Positions 54,873 through 62,908 of a stretch of DNA of 64,000 bases are shown here, one piece after another. The first letter of the stretch is position 1, and each line of letters opens with the position of its first letter. The notes under the pieces are model-generated. The model was not told the origin of the DNA, ran no database searches, and saw nothing but the letters and a program-made list of their open reading frames with translations. The translations under genes were made by a program, and so were the position numbers. Source of the stretch: Psychrobacter glaciei (lineage in GTDB: Bacteria; Pseudomonadota; Gammaproteobacteria; Pseudomonadales; Moraxellaceae); contig NZ_BMZR01000002.1 of NCBI RefSeq assembly GCF_014652895.1, positions 496,001 through 560,000 on the forward strand, given 5' to 3'.

Positions 54873-54985
54873 GTAACTTAAGCAATACTATTTGATAACA
54901 ATACAGTATATAAAAAAGTATAATAAATGGTAGTCTATTAGTCAGTCAGTTATTTACTATGACAAAACGCTAATAGGAGAACCAT

Positions 54986-55363
54986 ATGATTAACACAACA
55001 GATTATGTCGGTACGTTATTTGATAATAGTGAATCAAATCCAAGCAAAATTACCCTAGCCTTCACGATGGCAGGCGTGGCGCTTAAAAAAGGTCATTCTG
55101 CCTCAGTGATATTGATGGTAGATGCGGTACATTTGGCATTGCCGAACGCTTTAGATAACGTCAATATTGGCGCACCGTTTGAACCTGCTGGCGAGTTGTT
55201 AGAAGCCTTTATCGAAAAAGGCGGTCAAGTATTGGTCTGTAGCGCGTGTATGAAACATGGTGGCGTAGAAGAATCGGCCATTGATAAACGCTTCACGGTC
55301 ATCAGTGGTGATGATGTGGTTGAGCTGCTGATGAATGCGAAAGGGTCGTTGCAGTTGAATTAA
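54986..55363 (+). CDS. DsrE/TusD-fold family protein
   Basis: A 125-residue protein of the DsrE/YchN-type fold. It shows NPSKITLAFTMAGVALKKGHSASVILMVDAVHLALPNAL, then FEKGG-type FIEKGGQVLVCSACMKHGGV with two cysteines in CSAC. These proteins take part in sulfur transfer in some systems, but no sulfur-oxidation genes are nearby. AGGAG precedes the ATG. Monocistronic; a terminator follows. Confidence 0.85.
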   Translation: MINTTDYVGTLFDNSESNPSKITLAFTMAGVALKKGHSASVILMVDAVHLALPNALDNVNIGAPFEPAGELLEAFIEKGGQVLVCSACMKHGGVEESAIDKRFTVISGDDVVELLMNAKGSLQLN

Positions 55364-55375
55364 GAAGCTAATTGT

Positions 55376-55417
55376 TAAAAGTGGGTTAGACTTTAAATTG
55401 CTAACCCACTATTTTTG
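55376..55417. terminator. Terminator after DsrE-like gene
   Basis: AGTGGGTTAG (55380-55389) pairs with CTAACCCACT (55401-55410), followed by ATTTTT. It may also serve the convergent gene at 55489-57243, where the U-tract would be the preceding A-run at 55376-55379. Confidence 0.8.
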
Positions 55418-55488
55418 CTAAAAACTTTACATACTCATTATTTAGATTTATAAAATAGAAATCAGAAGGTTATATTTTAGATATTCTT

Positions 55489-57243
55489 TTAATCAAACAA
55501 TTTGCTTATTGATATTAGTTTACGGCCGTCTAACTCAACGGTCTTAGAGTTTTCTCTAATAAAGCTAGAGCTTCCAACAAAAGCCATTTCATTTTGCTTA
55601 GGCACCCGTAATCGAATGACCGTCATTCCCTTGTAGTCAATTACATCTATTTGGCTTAGTACTTGAGATTTCAAAGGTTCTGATAACTCTGATTTTGATA
55701 TCTTACCCAGTAGCTTATTAATGTAGTCATCGAGACTACCCTTTAATAATTTTAATTCACGATCTATACCTACAATATACCTTTGGTTAATAACTTTAGG
55801 CTCAATGTTATCTAAACTTTTAATTCTTACTGCATCTAACTCCTTATCAGCCACTCCAATGAATAAGTAACCGTCCTCATCTGGTCCAATGTTAGCGATA
55901 CCACAAATTGTCTGTATCATATCTTTGTATAGATTGTCGTTAATTCGTCTTAAGTCTGAAAGATCATACAAGCCCTGTTTGCACTCATACCTATTTGACT
56001 CTATTTTGGATCTTCTAATAGAGTTTTCGAAATCTAAAGCTAAACCAGAACCATGACGCAAAACTGGTGGATCTTTTTTTACAAAAAACCTCTGAATTAG
56101 GCCTGTAGTAAGATTAATGTTCTTCTCTCTGTCTGAAGTTACTGAATAATTAGCGCTAGATGTCATCTTCTTCTGTAAATCTAAAAGTGCTTGAATAATT
56201 TTTTCATTATCAGCTGGCGACTTTTCTTCTTTTACGATTAGGTGAAAAAAAGCCATAAATATTGCGAAGAAAGACTCCTTAGCAGGATTTCGTGCCTTCC
56301 TATTGACCGTATTAATTATTGTTGTTTCCGTATCATCGAAAACACTCTCAATTATAGAAAAGGTAACTTTTATTTCGTGTATTAGTCTTTCAACACCATA
56401 CTTTATAAGCGCGTTATTAAACTCTGTATGTTCAGTTGTTTCACTATCATAAATTTTATTAAATAATTCCCTGCTTTTTGCTAAAGGTTCATCTTTTACT
56501 ATACTGGCGATTAAGTCTAGAATCATCTCTTCATCTTCACTATCTCGTAGTTGTTTTTTCCAGATAATCCCATTTTTACACCAAAAAATTTCCTCAGCTA
56601 CTAAACCATATCCAATTTTCTCACGCGTTGAATCGATACTTATTTCCGGCATTTCTGACAAGTTTAAAATATCTTTAGAGGAGTCTCCTCTAATTTCAGA
56701 TGCTACTTTTCTAACCGTATCTGACAGGATATCTAACATACCTGCTTGTCTCTTTTCTTGTGGACTTAGTTGTTTTCCTCCGGAATTTATCCTACCAAAA
56801 ATGTTAGTTATTTCATTTTCATCATTTGTAGGATAGATGGTTATAGCTAATTGGTAATCCAAGAAATTTGCACAAGTCTTTGAATCTAAAAGTATATTTT
56901 TATCTTCAATAGGTACAAAAACATCTTCTTTCGCAGATTGCATTGCCCTTGAGGATTGAGTTATATCAAAGTACTTATTATTTATCGAGAATCTATTTTC
57001 AATAAAAGAAACTATAGCATTCAGCCTCTGTAACCCATCTATTATTTCTAATTTTCCATCTTCCCTCTGAGCAAGTAATATCAATGGTATTGGTAGATCC
57101 TTGACAATGCTATCAATCAAATATTCTTTCTCATCTACTGTCCAAACTAACTTCCTCTGATATTTTCTATTTACTAAAAACTTTCCTTCAGAATAGTTCC
57201 TATATGCTTCTTGTAAGCTCATACCTCTGGGAGTGATACTCAT
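55489..57243 (-). CDS. DUF262 (ParB-like nuclease) fused to Schlafen AlbA_2 domain
   Basis: The 584-residue protein joins two domains rarely described together. Residues about 7-160 are a DUF262 domain of the ParB/sulfiredoxin-like nuclease type. They show NRKYQRKLVW, the catalytic DGLQRL motif (residues 69-74) after LEIID, and NIFGRINSGGKQLSPQE. The middle (about 160-395) is helical. Residues about 403-570 look like AlbA_2: RYECKQG, ICGIANIGPDEDGYLFIGVAD, LRVPKQNEMAF and RENSKTVEL. DUF262 is the N-terminal half of GmrSD and BrxU type IV enzymes; the HNH/DUF1524 half is absent. The gene is AT-rich, lone, and preceded by spaced direct repeats. A DNA-modification-sensing or defence role is inference. 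Confidence 0.8.
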   Translation of the reverse strand: MSITPRGMSLQEAYRNYSEGKFLVNRKYQRKLVWTVDEKEYLIDSIVKDLPIPLILLAQREDGKLEIIDGLQRLNAIVSFIENRFSINNKYFDITQSSRAMQSAKEDVFVPIEDKNILLDSKTCANFLDYQLAITIYPTNDENEITNIFGRINSGGKQLSPQEKRQAGMLDILSDTVRKVASEIRGDSSKDILNLSEMPEISIDSTREKIGYGLVAEEIFWCKNGIIWKKQLRDSEDEEMILDLIASIVKDEPLAKSRELFNKIYDSETTEHTEFNNALIKYGVERLIHEIKVTFSIIESVFDDTETTIINTVNRKARNPAKESFFAIFMAFFHLIVKEEKSPADNEKIIQALLDLQKKMTSSANYSVTSDREKNINLTTGLIQRFFVKKDPPVLRHGSGLALDFENSIRRSKIESNRYECKQGLYDLSDLRRINDNLYKDMIQTICGIANIGPDEDGYLFIGVADKELDAVRIKSLDNIEPKVINQRYIVGIDRELKLLKGSLDDYINKLLGKISKSELSEPLKSQVLSQIDVIDYKGMTVIRLRVPKQNEMAFVGSSSFIRENSKTVELDGRKLISISKLFD

Positions 57244-57320
57244 ATTTTTCTCTTTAAAGGTTAATTTTAGTAAGTATAGTGCAACTAATAATTATAATTA
57301 GTTTAATACAACAAGCATTT

Positions 57321-57367
57321 AGCTACAAAACCATAGTCAACTATTTTAACTACAACTTCGTAGTCAA
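57321..57367 (-). promoter_or_regulatory. Spaced direct repeats upstream of the DUF262-AlbA_2 gene
   Basis: CTACAAAACCATAGTCAA (57323-57340) recurs as CTACAACTTCGTAGTCAA (57350-57367), a 27-bp period. In both units a CTAC...TAGT pair flanks a short spacer. The position about 80 bp upstream of the start at 57243 suggests an operator or activator site; this is inference. Confidence 0.45.
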
Positions 57368-57457
57368 AACCCACCCCTTATATTCAGCAACTAAATACAC
57401 ATTATCTAACACACACGCCGTTCAGCTTTGCTAAAGTAAGTCATGAAAATTTTCTAA

Positions 57458-57565
57458 TAATACCATTCCCAAAAACCAGAGTAGCAAGGAAAACGAGTGC
57501 AAGTACTACATTTGGTAGACTAAGCGAGTTTGACACCGCTAATCGTATTTTTGGGTTTGATATAA
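57458..57565. repeat. MITE-like dispersed repeat, copy B (inverted relative to copy A at 20187)
   Basis: The reverse complement of 20187-20295 aligns along the whole length. Identical blocks include GAGTAGCAAGGAAAA, CAAGTACTAC and GCTAATCGTATTTTTGG. The ends are an imperfect inverted repeat: TAATACCATTCCCAAAAAC on the left and, inverted, TTATATCAAACCCAAAAAT on the right. No coding frame is present. It lies directly upstream of the nitronate monooxygenase gene and may carry part of its promoter region. Confidence 0.8.
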
Positions 57566-57584
57566 AATAAAAAGGCGGCCCGTC

Positions 57585-58628
57585 ATGACCTTACTTAACA
57601 CCCTTGATTTAACCTACCCTATCGTTCAAGCACCCATGGCAGGCGCAACCACACCTGAGCTGGCGGCGACGGTAAGTAACTTTGGTGGACTGGGGTCGTT
57701 AGGGAGTGGGACGACTGCACCAGATGTTTTGCATGAGCATATTAATAGCCTTAAATCGCTCACCGATCGCCCTTTTATGATTAATCTAATGGTGTTATCT
57801 GAGCGCGATTCTAATACCTTGGATAGCGAAATTCCTACTTGGTTGAATCAGTACTATCAAGTAAATGATATAGACATGGCGCTACCTGAGCGCCCCGCGC
57901 CAAACTTTGCAGATCAACTACAAGTGCTCTATGACAATCCAGTTCCTGTTGCCAGTTTTACCTTTGGCATTATCAGCGCTGAGCAAGTTGAGCACCTGCA
58001 AAGTCTAGGCATGCGTGTCATTGGTACGGTAAATCATCCATTAGAAGCGAAAGCATGGGCAGAGGTTGGTGCAGATGCGGTATGTGTACAAGGGGTCGAA
58101 GCGGGTGGACATCGTGGTGGTTGGTTAGCACAAAGTGAAAATGATCCATTGGGATTATTGACGCTGATTAGTCAAACGCGTGCGTGTACCGATATTCCGT
58201 TAATCGCAGCAGGTGGCATCATGACTGGGCAAGCCATCAAAGCGATTCAAGCAGCTGGTGCTGAGCTGGCGCAAATAGGTACGGCTTTTTTGACCACAGA
58301 TAAATGCGGTATCAATGATATTTATAAGCAAGCGCTGCTCGATGCCAGTCAAGATAAACGCAGTGCTGAGACACGCTTGACGAGGCTGTTTTCAGGTAAG
58401 CAGGCACGCGGTTTATTAAACGATTATCTGCGTGACTTTGCGCAATTTGAAAGCGCACATGAGCTGCCGCCTTACCCACAATTAAATGCGATGACCAAAG
58501 TTTTGCGTGGCCATGCGACCAATAATTTTGACCCAGAGCATCAGTCTTTATGGGCAGGACAAGCAGTCGCTTTGGTCAGACAAGAAAGAACGATTGAGTT
58601 GTTAGAGCGCTTGGTGAAAACGCTATAG
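57585..58628 (+). CDS. Nitronate monooxygenase-family flavoprotein
   Basis: A 347-residue FMN TIM-barrel protein. YPIVQAPMAGATTPELAATVSNFGGLGSLGSGT is the N-terminal signature of the nitronate monooxygenase/2-nitropropane dioxygenase family. Later, ADAVCVQGVEAGGHRGGW with the catalytic-type His and LIAAGGIMTGQAIKAIQAAGAELAQIGTAF form the phosphate-binding region. AAGGCGG precedes the ATG. The physiological substrate (for example propionate-3-nitronate) is taken from the family. It is alone on this strand. Confidence 0.9.
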   Translation: MTLLNTLDLTYPIVQAPMAGATTPELAATVSNFGGLGSLGSGTTAPDVLHEHINSLKSLTDRPFMINLMVLSERDSNTLDSEIPTWLNQYYQVNDIDMALPERPAPNFADQLQVLYDNPVPVASFTFGIISAEQVEHLQSLGMRVIGTVNHPLEAKAWAEVGADAVCVQGVEAGGHRGGWLAQSENDPLGLLTLISQTRACTDIPLIAAGGIMTGQAIKAIQAAGAELAQIGTAFLTTDKCGINDIYKQALLDASQDKRSAETRLTRLFSGKQARGLLNDYLRDFAQFESAHELPPYPQLNAMTKVLRGHATNNFDPEHQSLWAGQAVALVRQERTIELLERLVKTL

Positions 58629-59114
58629 TTTGATTGACGTCAGTTAGGTTCCAACCCAGCATTTTAATTTTGCAATTTTTTAATAGGGTCTGTTGAACAT
58701 TCAAATATGGCATTGGCGGTGGCTATTTTTTAGACAATACGCAGTGAAATTTTTGACGCCTAGTCATTCTAGGTTAGACAATTTCGCCATGTATTGGCAA
58801 AAAATAGCCCCGCCCCGAAGGGCTGATGCTAAAATCACCCCAAACGTTGTTATAAACCTAGCTAAGGTCTCGACATTATCGTCGGTTTACGCCTAGTTTG
58901 ATGCGATTTTAGCGATCAGCAGTCCTAATATTTGAATGTTCAACAGACCCTACTTTTCAGGGTTAAAAACCCAGCTTACAATAGCTAAATTTCAGGCCTA
59001 ACTATGTCCAGTGGATTCACTTTATACCAGTCGCACCTAACTAGTAATGTATCGATTTTATTCTGAACTGATTATAGTCAAATCATTCAAGTTATTACCC
59101 CTAAACAAAAAAAG
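58629..59114. other. Intergenic region holding a MITE-like element
   Basis: About 480 bp with the 265-bp element (58686-58950) and a terminator at its end. No gene is supported; a short frame inside the element has no recognisable features. Confidence 0.55.
58686..58950. mobile_element. Non-autonomous MITE-like element with perfect 23-bp ends and TA flanks
   Basis: The first 23 bases (starting GGGTCTGTTGAACATTC) are the exact reverse complement of the last 23 (ending GAATGTTCAACAGACCC). Both sides are flanked by TA, consistent with a 2-bp target duplication. Inside, GGCTATTTTTT and AAAAAATAGCC flank a further long hairpin (about 58713-58825). There is no transposase gene. A partly matching end occurs at 37317. 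Confidence 0.85.
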
Positions 59115-59152
59115 GAACACCAGACATTGATTCTAGTGTTCCTTTTTTTGAG
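59105..59152. terminator. Bidirectional terminator before the lipoprotein hydrolase
   Basis: AAAAAAAGGAACAC (59107-59120) pairs with GTGTTCCTTTTTTT (59136-59149), with T-runs on both strands. It ends the hydrolase gene on the minus strand. Confidence 0.9.
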
Positions 59153-59170
59153 TACAATTTTTCTAAATCA

Positions 59171-60115
59171 CTACTTTTTTAGTCCTGCACGAAACGCTTT
59201 ATAATCTTTTGCCGTATCTTCCACCGCTTCTACCATCGGCACGTGACCCACTTCCGACATCATGATGACCTGTGCTTGTGGCATCAGCTCGCTCATTATT
59301 TCGGCAGTCTCAGGTTTTATGACCTTGTCCTCTTCTCCCCAAACGATTAACGTCGGGATATTGTATTGAGCGACAACTTTGGCGCGTGCCTCTACATTGT
59401 CTTCGATGATCTGTTTGAGTATCTTAGTATTTAGCGCCCGATTGGCGATGCTTTCTTGGGCAAAGACCGCTTGCACGCTTTTTGGAACATAAGGCGGCTT
59501 GTACATGACCGTCTTATACATCGCAAAATACTCTTCAGTGTTGTCAATCAATAACGGGCTATTATCAAGGTCTGACGCTTTGAACTCTCGCTGCGTCTCG
59601 GCTGACCAAAATCCGCCACTGTCCAATAACCATAGGCTTTTGACACTATTAGGATACATCGCTGCATAGGCGACACTGATAGCACCGCCCATTGAGTTGC
59701 CCCCGACGTGAATAGCGGATGCCAACCCTTTGGCTTGTAGCAGCTCGTGCAGGCGCTTTGCTTGAGCATCTGCGCGATAGTCTGCCTCTGACGGTTTGCT
59801 AGAATTACCAAAACCTAGTAAATCAGGGACAATCAGATGATAATCTCCTAATTTATCGGCGATACGGGTAAAGTTGTCTTTATTACCACCAAAACCATGA
59901 ATCAATAATAAGGGCTCGCCAGCTAAGTTGCCGCCCTCTAAATAAGTCATCTGCTCGCCAGATGCCAGCGTCATAGCTTTGGTCTCAAGGTCTGATTTAT
60001 TGCGCTCATACTGTACGAGCTTTTGGGTCGTAGCGACGGTAAAACTATTGGGCGTCGTACATCCCACAACAGAAAGAGTCAGTAGAGCAGCTAAACTCGT
60101 GCGCAGTAATGTCAT
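59171..60115 (-). CDS. Lipoprotein alpha/beta hydrolase
   Basis: From the chosen ATG at 60115 (MTLLRTSLAALLTLSVVGC) the 314-residue protein has a lipoprotein signal peptide with lipobox SVVGC. The alpha/beta-hydrolase domain has LLIHGFGGNKDNFTRIADKLG, then VPDLLGFGNSSKP, and the nucleophile elbow HVGGNSMGGAISVAYAA. The acid is near LIVWGEEDKVIKPE and the His near SEVGHVPMVEAVE. GAGGA supports the start. The frame extends 31 codons upstream without support. The substrate is unknown; a lipase or esterase role is plausible. Confidence 0.85.
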   Translation of the reverse strand: MTLLRTSLAALLTLSVVGCTTPNSFTVATTQKLVQYERNKSDLETKAMTLASGEQMTYLEGGNLAGEPLLLIHGFGGNKDNFTRIADKLGDYHLIVPDLLGFGNSSKPSEADYRADAQAKRLHELLQAKGLASAIHVGGNSMGGAISVAYAAMYPNSVKSLWLLDSGGFWSAETQREFKASDLDNSPLLIDNTEEYFAMYKTVMYKPPYVPKSVQAVFAQESIANRALNTKILKQIIEDNVEARAKVVAQYNIPTLIVWGEEDKVIKPETAEIMSELMPQAQVIMMSEVGHVPMVEAVEDTAKDYKAFRAGLKK

Positions 60116-60313
60116 TGAAACATCCTCGTTTATGGTTGGCAAAACTTCTTGAATACTTAATCTTAGCATAAGCCCATTTATGGCAAATTGGTTTATGATT
60201 ACGCGCAAGTCAATGTTTTTACGACAACGAGGATATTAAGGTATCTACTTTATTCAATCGACAATGTTCTATGCAATTGATAGTGTTTTAAATAAGCGAA
60301 TGGATGAAATGCG

Positions 60314-61039
60314 TTAGTCTTCACCCAGCAAGAATGCTACCGCCGCTGCCGCATGAATGGCAGTAGTATCAAACACTGGTATTGGGCTATCGGCTTGTTT
60401 AATCAGCAAGCCAATCTCAGTACAGCCTAATATCACGCCTTCTGCCCCTTGTGCGGCTAAATCCTTAATCACTTGGCGATAATACTGACGCGAGCTGTCT
60501 CTAAATTGACCGACACATAGCTCTTGCTTAATAATCCGATGTACCTCTGTGCGCTCATCACTTTCAGGGATAAACACTTGCAAACCTGCATCGATTAAAC
60601 GCTGTTTATAAAAATCTTGGGTCATCGTAAACTGCGTACCTAATAATGCGATTTTAGTTAGATTCTGCTTTTTGATAGCGTCAGTCGTCGCATCAGCAAT
60701 ATGAATCACGGGTACACTGGTCACGGCTTGCACGTCATCGATCAATTTGTGCATCGTATTAGAAGCAATCATTATCCCGTCTACGTCAGCGGCTTGTAGA
60801 CGCTGAGCACTACTGGCCATTATTACACCCAGCTCAGCCCATTCATCTTGCTCTTGGAGCTCATTAATGGGGCCGAAATCTACGCTATGTATGAGCAAAT
60901 CTGCTGAATGTAATCCGCCCAGCTTATCCTTTATCCCTTCATTAATCAGACGATAATAGCTCTCGGTACTCTCCCAACTCATACCGCCGATGATCCCTAA
61001 GGTTTTTTGTTGAGAGTGTCGTTGCTTTTGAGCGGTCAT
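60314..61039 (-). CDS. Aspartate/glutamate racemase family protein
   Basis: A 241-residue cofactor-independent racemase-fold protein: GIIGGMSWESTESYYRLINEG near the N-terminus. The first catalytic-type Cys position has Asn/Thr in GIMIASNTMHKL (Thr in place of Cys), and the second has Cys in VILGCTEIGLLI. The pattern fits YgeA/aspartate racemase-type relatives with SNTMH. AGGAG precedes the ATG. The substrate is not determined. Confidence 0.88.
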   Translation of the reverse strand: MTAQKQRHSQQKTLGIIGGMSWESTESYYRLINEGIKDKLGGLHSADLLIHSVDFGPINELQEQDEWAELGVIMASSAQRLQAADVDGIMIASNTMHKLIDDVQAVTSVPVIHIADATTDAIKKQNLTKIALLGTQFTMTQDFYKQRLIDAGLQVFIPESDERTEVHRIIKQELCVGQFRDSSRQYYRQVIKDLAAQGAEGVILGCTEIGLLIKQADSPIPVFDTTAIHAAAAVAFLLGED

Positions 61040-61318
61040 GATATTCTCCTAGGTGTTTTTTATTTTACTTATCGTAGCAAAATCGACTGCCTAAATTGAT
61101 ATTTCTTTAAGGATATAGTCATTATTATTAAGATATAACAAAGCTTATGATTGATAATAATCGTTTTCTCAATAGCTTTACACGCTATATCATAGCCTCT
61201 AATAGAATGTCGCTAATAAAATTTAGAATAATGCTTTACTCAACCCTTTACCGAATTATAAAGTCATGCTGGTATTATTATTTGAGCGTGGTTTTTTCAT
61301 GTAGGACAACCGAATACT

Positions 61319-61573
61319 ATGGCCAACTTTCCCACTATTAGAATACGCACGCGCCGTAAGTACTACCGACTTATTTTTACGGGTTTGATGGCGATGATGA
61401 TGTCGCTCATTATCTCGACGGCATTGATATTGGTCAAATTAGGCTTTATAGATGGTTTCTTTATGGAGCTACTGCACTCGTGGGGACTGGCCTTTGTTTT
61501 TGCGTGGCCAAGCGCTTATATCTGCGCCTACCTAGTGCAAGAGCATGTGTTGAGTAAAATTGAGTTTTATTAA
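61319..61573 (+). CDS. DUF2798 family small membrane protein
   Basis: An 84-residue protein with a basic N-terminus (RIRTRRKYYRLIFTGLMAMMMS) and two hydrophobic segments, about residues 19-40 and 52-72. It ends EHVLSKIEFY. The length and the Arg/Tyr-rich start fit DUF2798 proteins. Function unknown. AGGA lies about 12 bp upstream. Confidence 0.75.
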   Translation: MANFPTIRIRTRRKYYRLIFTGLMAMMMSLIISTALILVKLGFIDGFFMELLHSWGLAFVFAWPSAYICAYLVQEHVLSKIEFY

Positions 61574-61666
61574 GTTAAACGAGCCAGATAAATTTTAAAC
61601 TTAAGTCCACCTCTACCATATAAAAACAGCTAAGATAAGCCACACCGTTTTTATATAGAGGGCGCT

Positions 61667-62908
61667 ATGACTCAATCAAGGCGTACAATCGAGCAGTTGC
61701 TTAACCAAGGTACGCTTCCTACAGAAAAGGCAGATACCGCAGCACTACTTTTAGACGTTTATCCCAGCAAGCGCACTTGGTTGCAATTTTTTGATAAAGC
61801 ACTGCTGATTGTCGGTGGGGTAGCGTTGGTGCTTTCGCTGGTTTTCTTTATCGCCTATAACTGGCTATATATGGGCAAATTGGCCAAGTTCGCTTTGGTC
61901 GAGGGCGCTTTGGTCATCACTATCGCGCTTTATGTGGTGCTGTCCTTTCGGCGTCGCTTTGCCTTTGTTCGGCAGTTGTTATTGCTGATCGCTAGCATCA
62001 TTACTGGTAGCTTATTAGCGCTGTTTGGGCAGGTGTATCAGACTGGCGCTGATACGTGGCAGCTGTTCTTTGGTTGGGCCGTATTAATCATACCTTGGGT
62101 CATCATCGCCCGTTTCCCTGCACTTTGGCTGCTGTGGCTTGGGCTGATTAATACTGTCACTCTGTTTTATATCGATACTTCATTGTTTTTTGGCATAGAT
62201 TACTATTATCAAGATTTTTGGCAATTCACTGCAATCACTATCATTAATTTTATTGCTTTTTATCTATGGCTGATCTGCTTTGAAGACAAACGTGATTCAG
62301 GACTTTCTAATTTAAAGACATCTAATTTAAAGACATCTAATTTAAAGACATCTAATTTAAAGACATCTAATTTGAAGACGTCTAATTTGAAGACATCTAA
62401 TTTGAAGACGTCTAATTTAAGCCTTTCTGACTTAGGCATGTCTAGCGTTACTGCTGATATCACTACCAATAGCAAATTAGACACCTTCAATCTTACCAGC
62501 ACTGCCGCCAAATCCAGCCTACATTGGAGTACCTATGTCGTCGGTCTACTCAGTACGTATACCATCACTTATCTAACGATAAGCACTTTTTTTGATAATA
62601 AAAATATTCTGCTGTTCTTAGTCGCGATTTCTTTATGGCTAGGTTGGTGTGTGTTTATGCATTGGCGGTTCCGCAAGCGTACGACTGATTTGCTGATGTT
62701 GACTTACTTGTCAGGCTCAGTGATTGCGGTTGTTGTCTTTATTTTAGGCAAAGCACTGCTGAGTGATTTTGACGCTGGCGGTTTCTTATTGTTAGGGCTG
62801 GTACTGATCGGTATGAGCTCCTATGCCGTCGTCTGGCTACGCAAAGTTGCGCGTCTTAAAAACGAGAACAATTTGCCCCATACCACCGTTAAAGGGGAGC
62901 AATTATGA
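61667..62908 (+). CDS. DUF2157 family polytopic membrane protein with 15-bp tandem repeat
   Basis: A 413-residue inner-membrane protein. The N-terminal RRTIEQLLNQGTLPTEKADTAALLLDVYPSKRTWLQFFDKALLIVGGVAL is typical of DUF2157 proteins. Many hydrophobic segments follow (about residues 44-63, 73-92, 100-120, 125-170 and 178-200), and more lie after the central loop. A loop at about residues 212-255 contains seven SNLKT pentapeptides encoded by a 15-bp repeat. AGAGGG precedes the ATG. Its TGA overlaps the ATG of the next gene by 4 bp, showing coupling with the DUF4401 gene. Function unknown. Confidence 0.88.
   Translation: MTQSRRTIEQLLNQGTLPTEKADTAALLLDVYPSKRTWLQFFDKALLIVGGVALVLSLVFFIAYNWLYMGKLAKFALVEGALVITIALYVVLSFRRRFAFVRQLLLLIASIITGSLLALFGQVYQTGADTWQLFFGWAVLIIPWVIIARFPALWLLWLGLINTVTLFYIDTSLFFGIDYYYQDFWQFTAITIINFIAFYLWLICFEDKRDSGLSNLKTSNLKTSNLKTSNLKTSNLKTSNLKTSNLKTSNLSLSDLGMSSVTADITTNSKLDTFNLTSTAAKSSLHWSTYVVGLLSTYTITYLTISTFFDNKNILLFLVAISLWLGWCVFMHWRFRKRTTDLLMLTYLSGSVIAVVVFILGKALLSDFDAGGFLLLGLVLIGMSSYAVVWLRKVARLKNENNLPHTTVKGEQL
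62306..62410 (+). repeat. Seven tandem 15-bp units encoding Ser-Asn-Leu-Lys-Thr
   Basis: TCTAATTTAAAGACA repeated seven times, with single-base changes (TTG for TTA, ACG for ACA) in units five to seven. Two degenerate units continue to about 62440. The array is in frame within the DUF2157 gene, so changes in unit number would keep the frame. Confidence 0.95.

Larger units (their letters stand above)
57244..57584. other. Intergenic region with operator-like repeats and a dispersed repeat
   Basis: About 340 bp between the AT-rich gene and the nitronate monooxygenase gene. It contains a near-palindrome ACTAATAATTATAATTAGT (57284-57302), spaced direct repeats (57321-57367), and copy B of the MITE-like repeat (57458-57565). 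Confidence 0.6.

Noticed and set aside
58693..58896. A 67-codon frame inside the 265-bp element, a possible small transposase.
   Set aside because: It has no DDE or HTH features, is shorter than any known transposase and is formed by the internal hairpin sequence.
61147..61341. A 64-codon plus-strand frame upstream of the DUF2798 gene.
   Set aside because: It overlaps the better supported gene at 61319, has poor composition and no ribosome binding site.
62260..62511. Minus-strand frame with KLDVF repeats opposite the DUF2157 gene.
   Set aside because: It is only the antisense of the 15-bp tandem array in the real gene.
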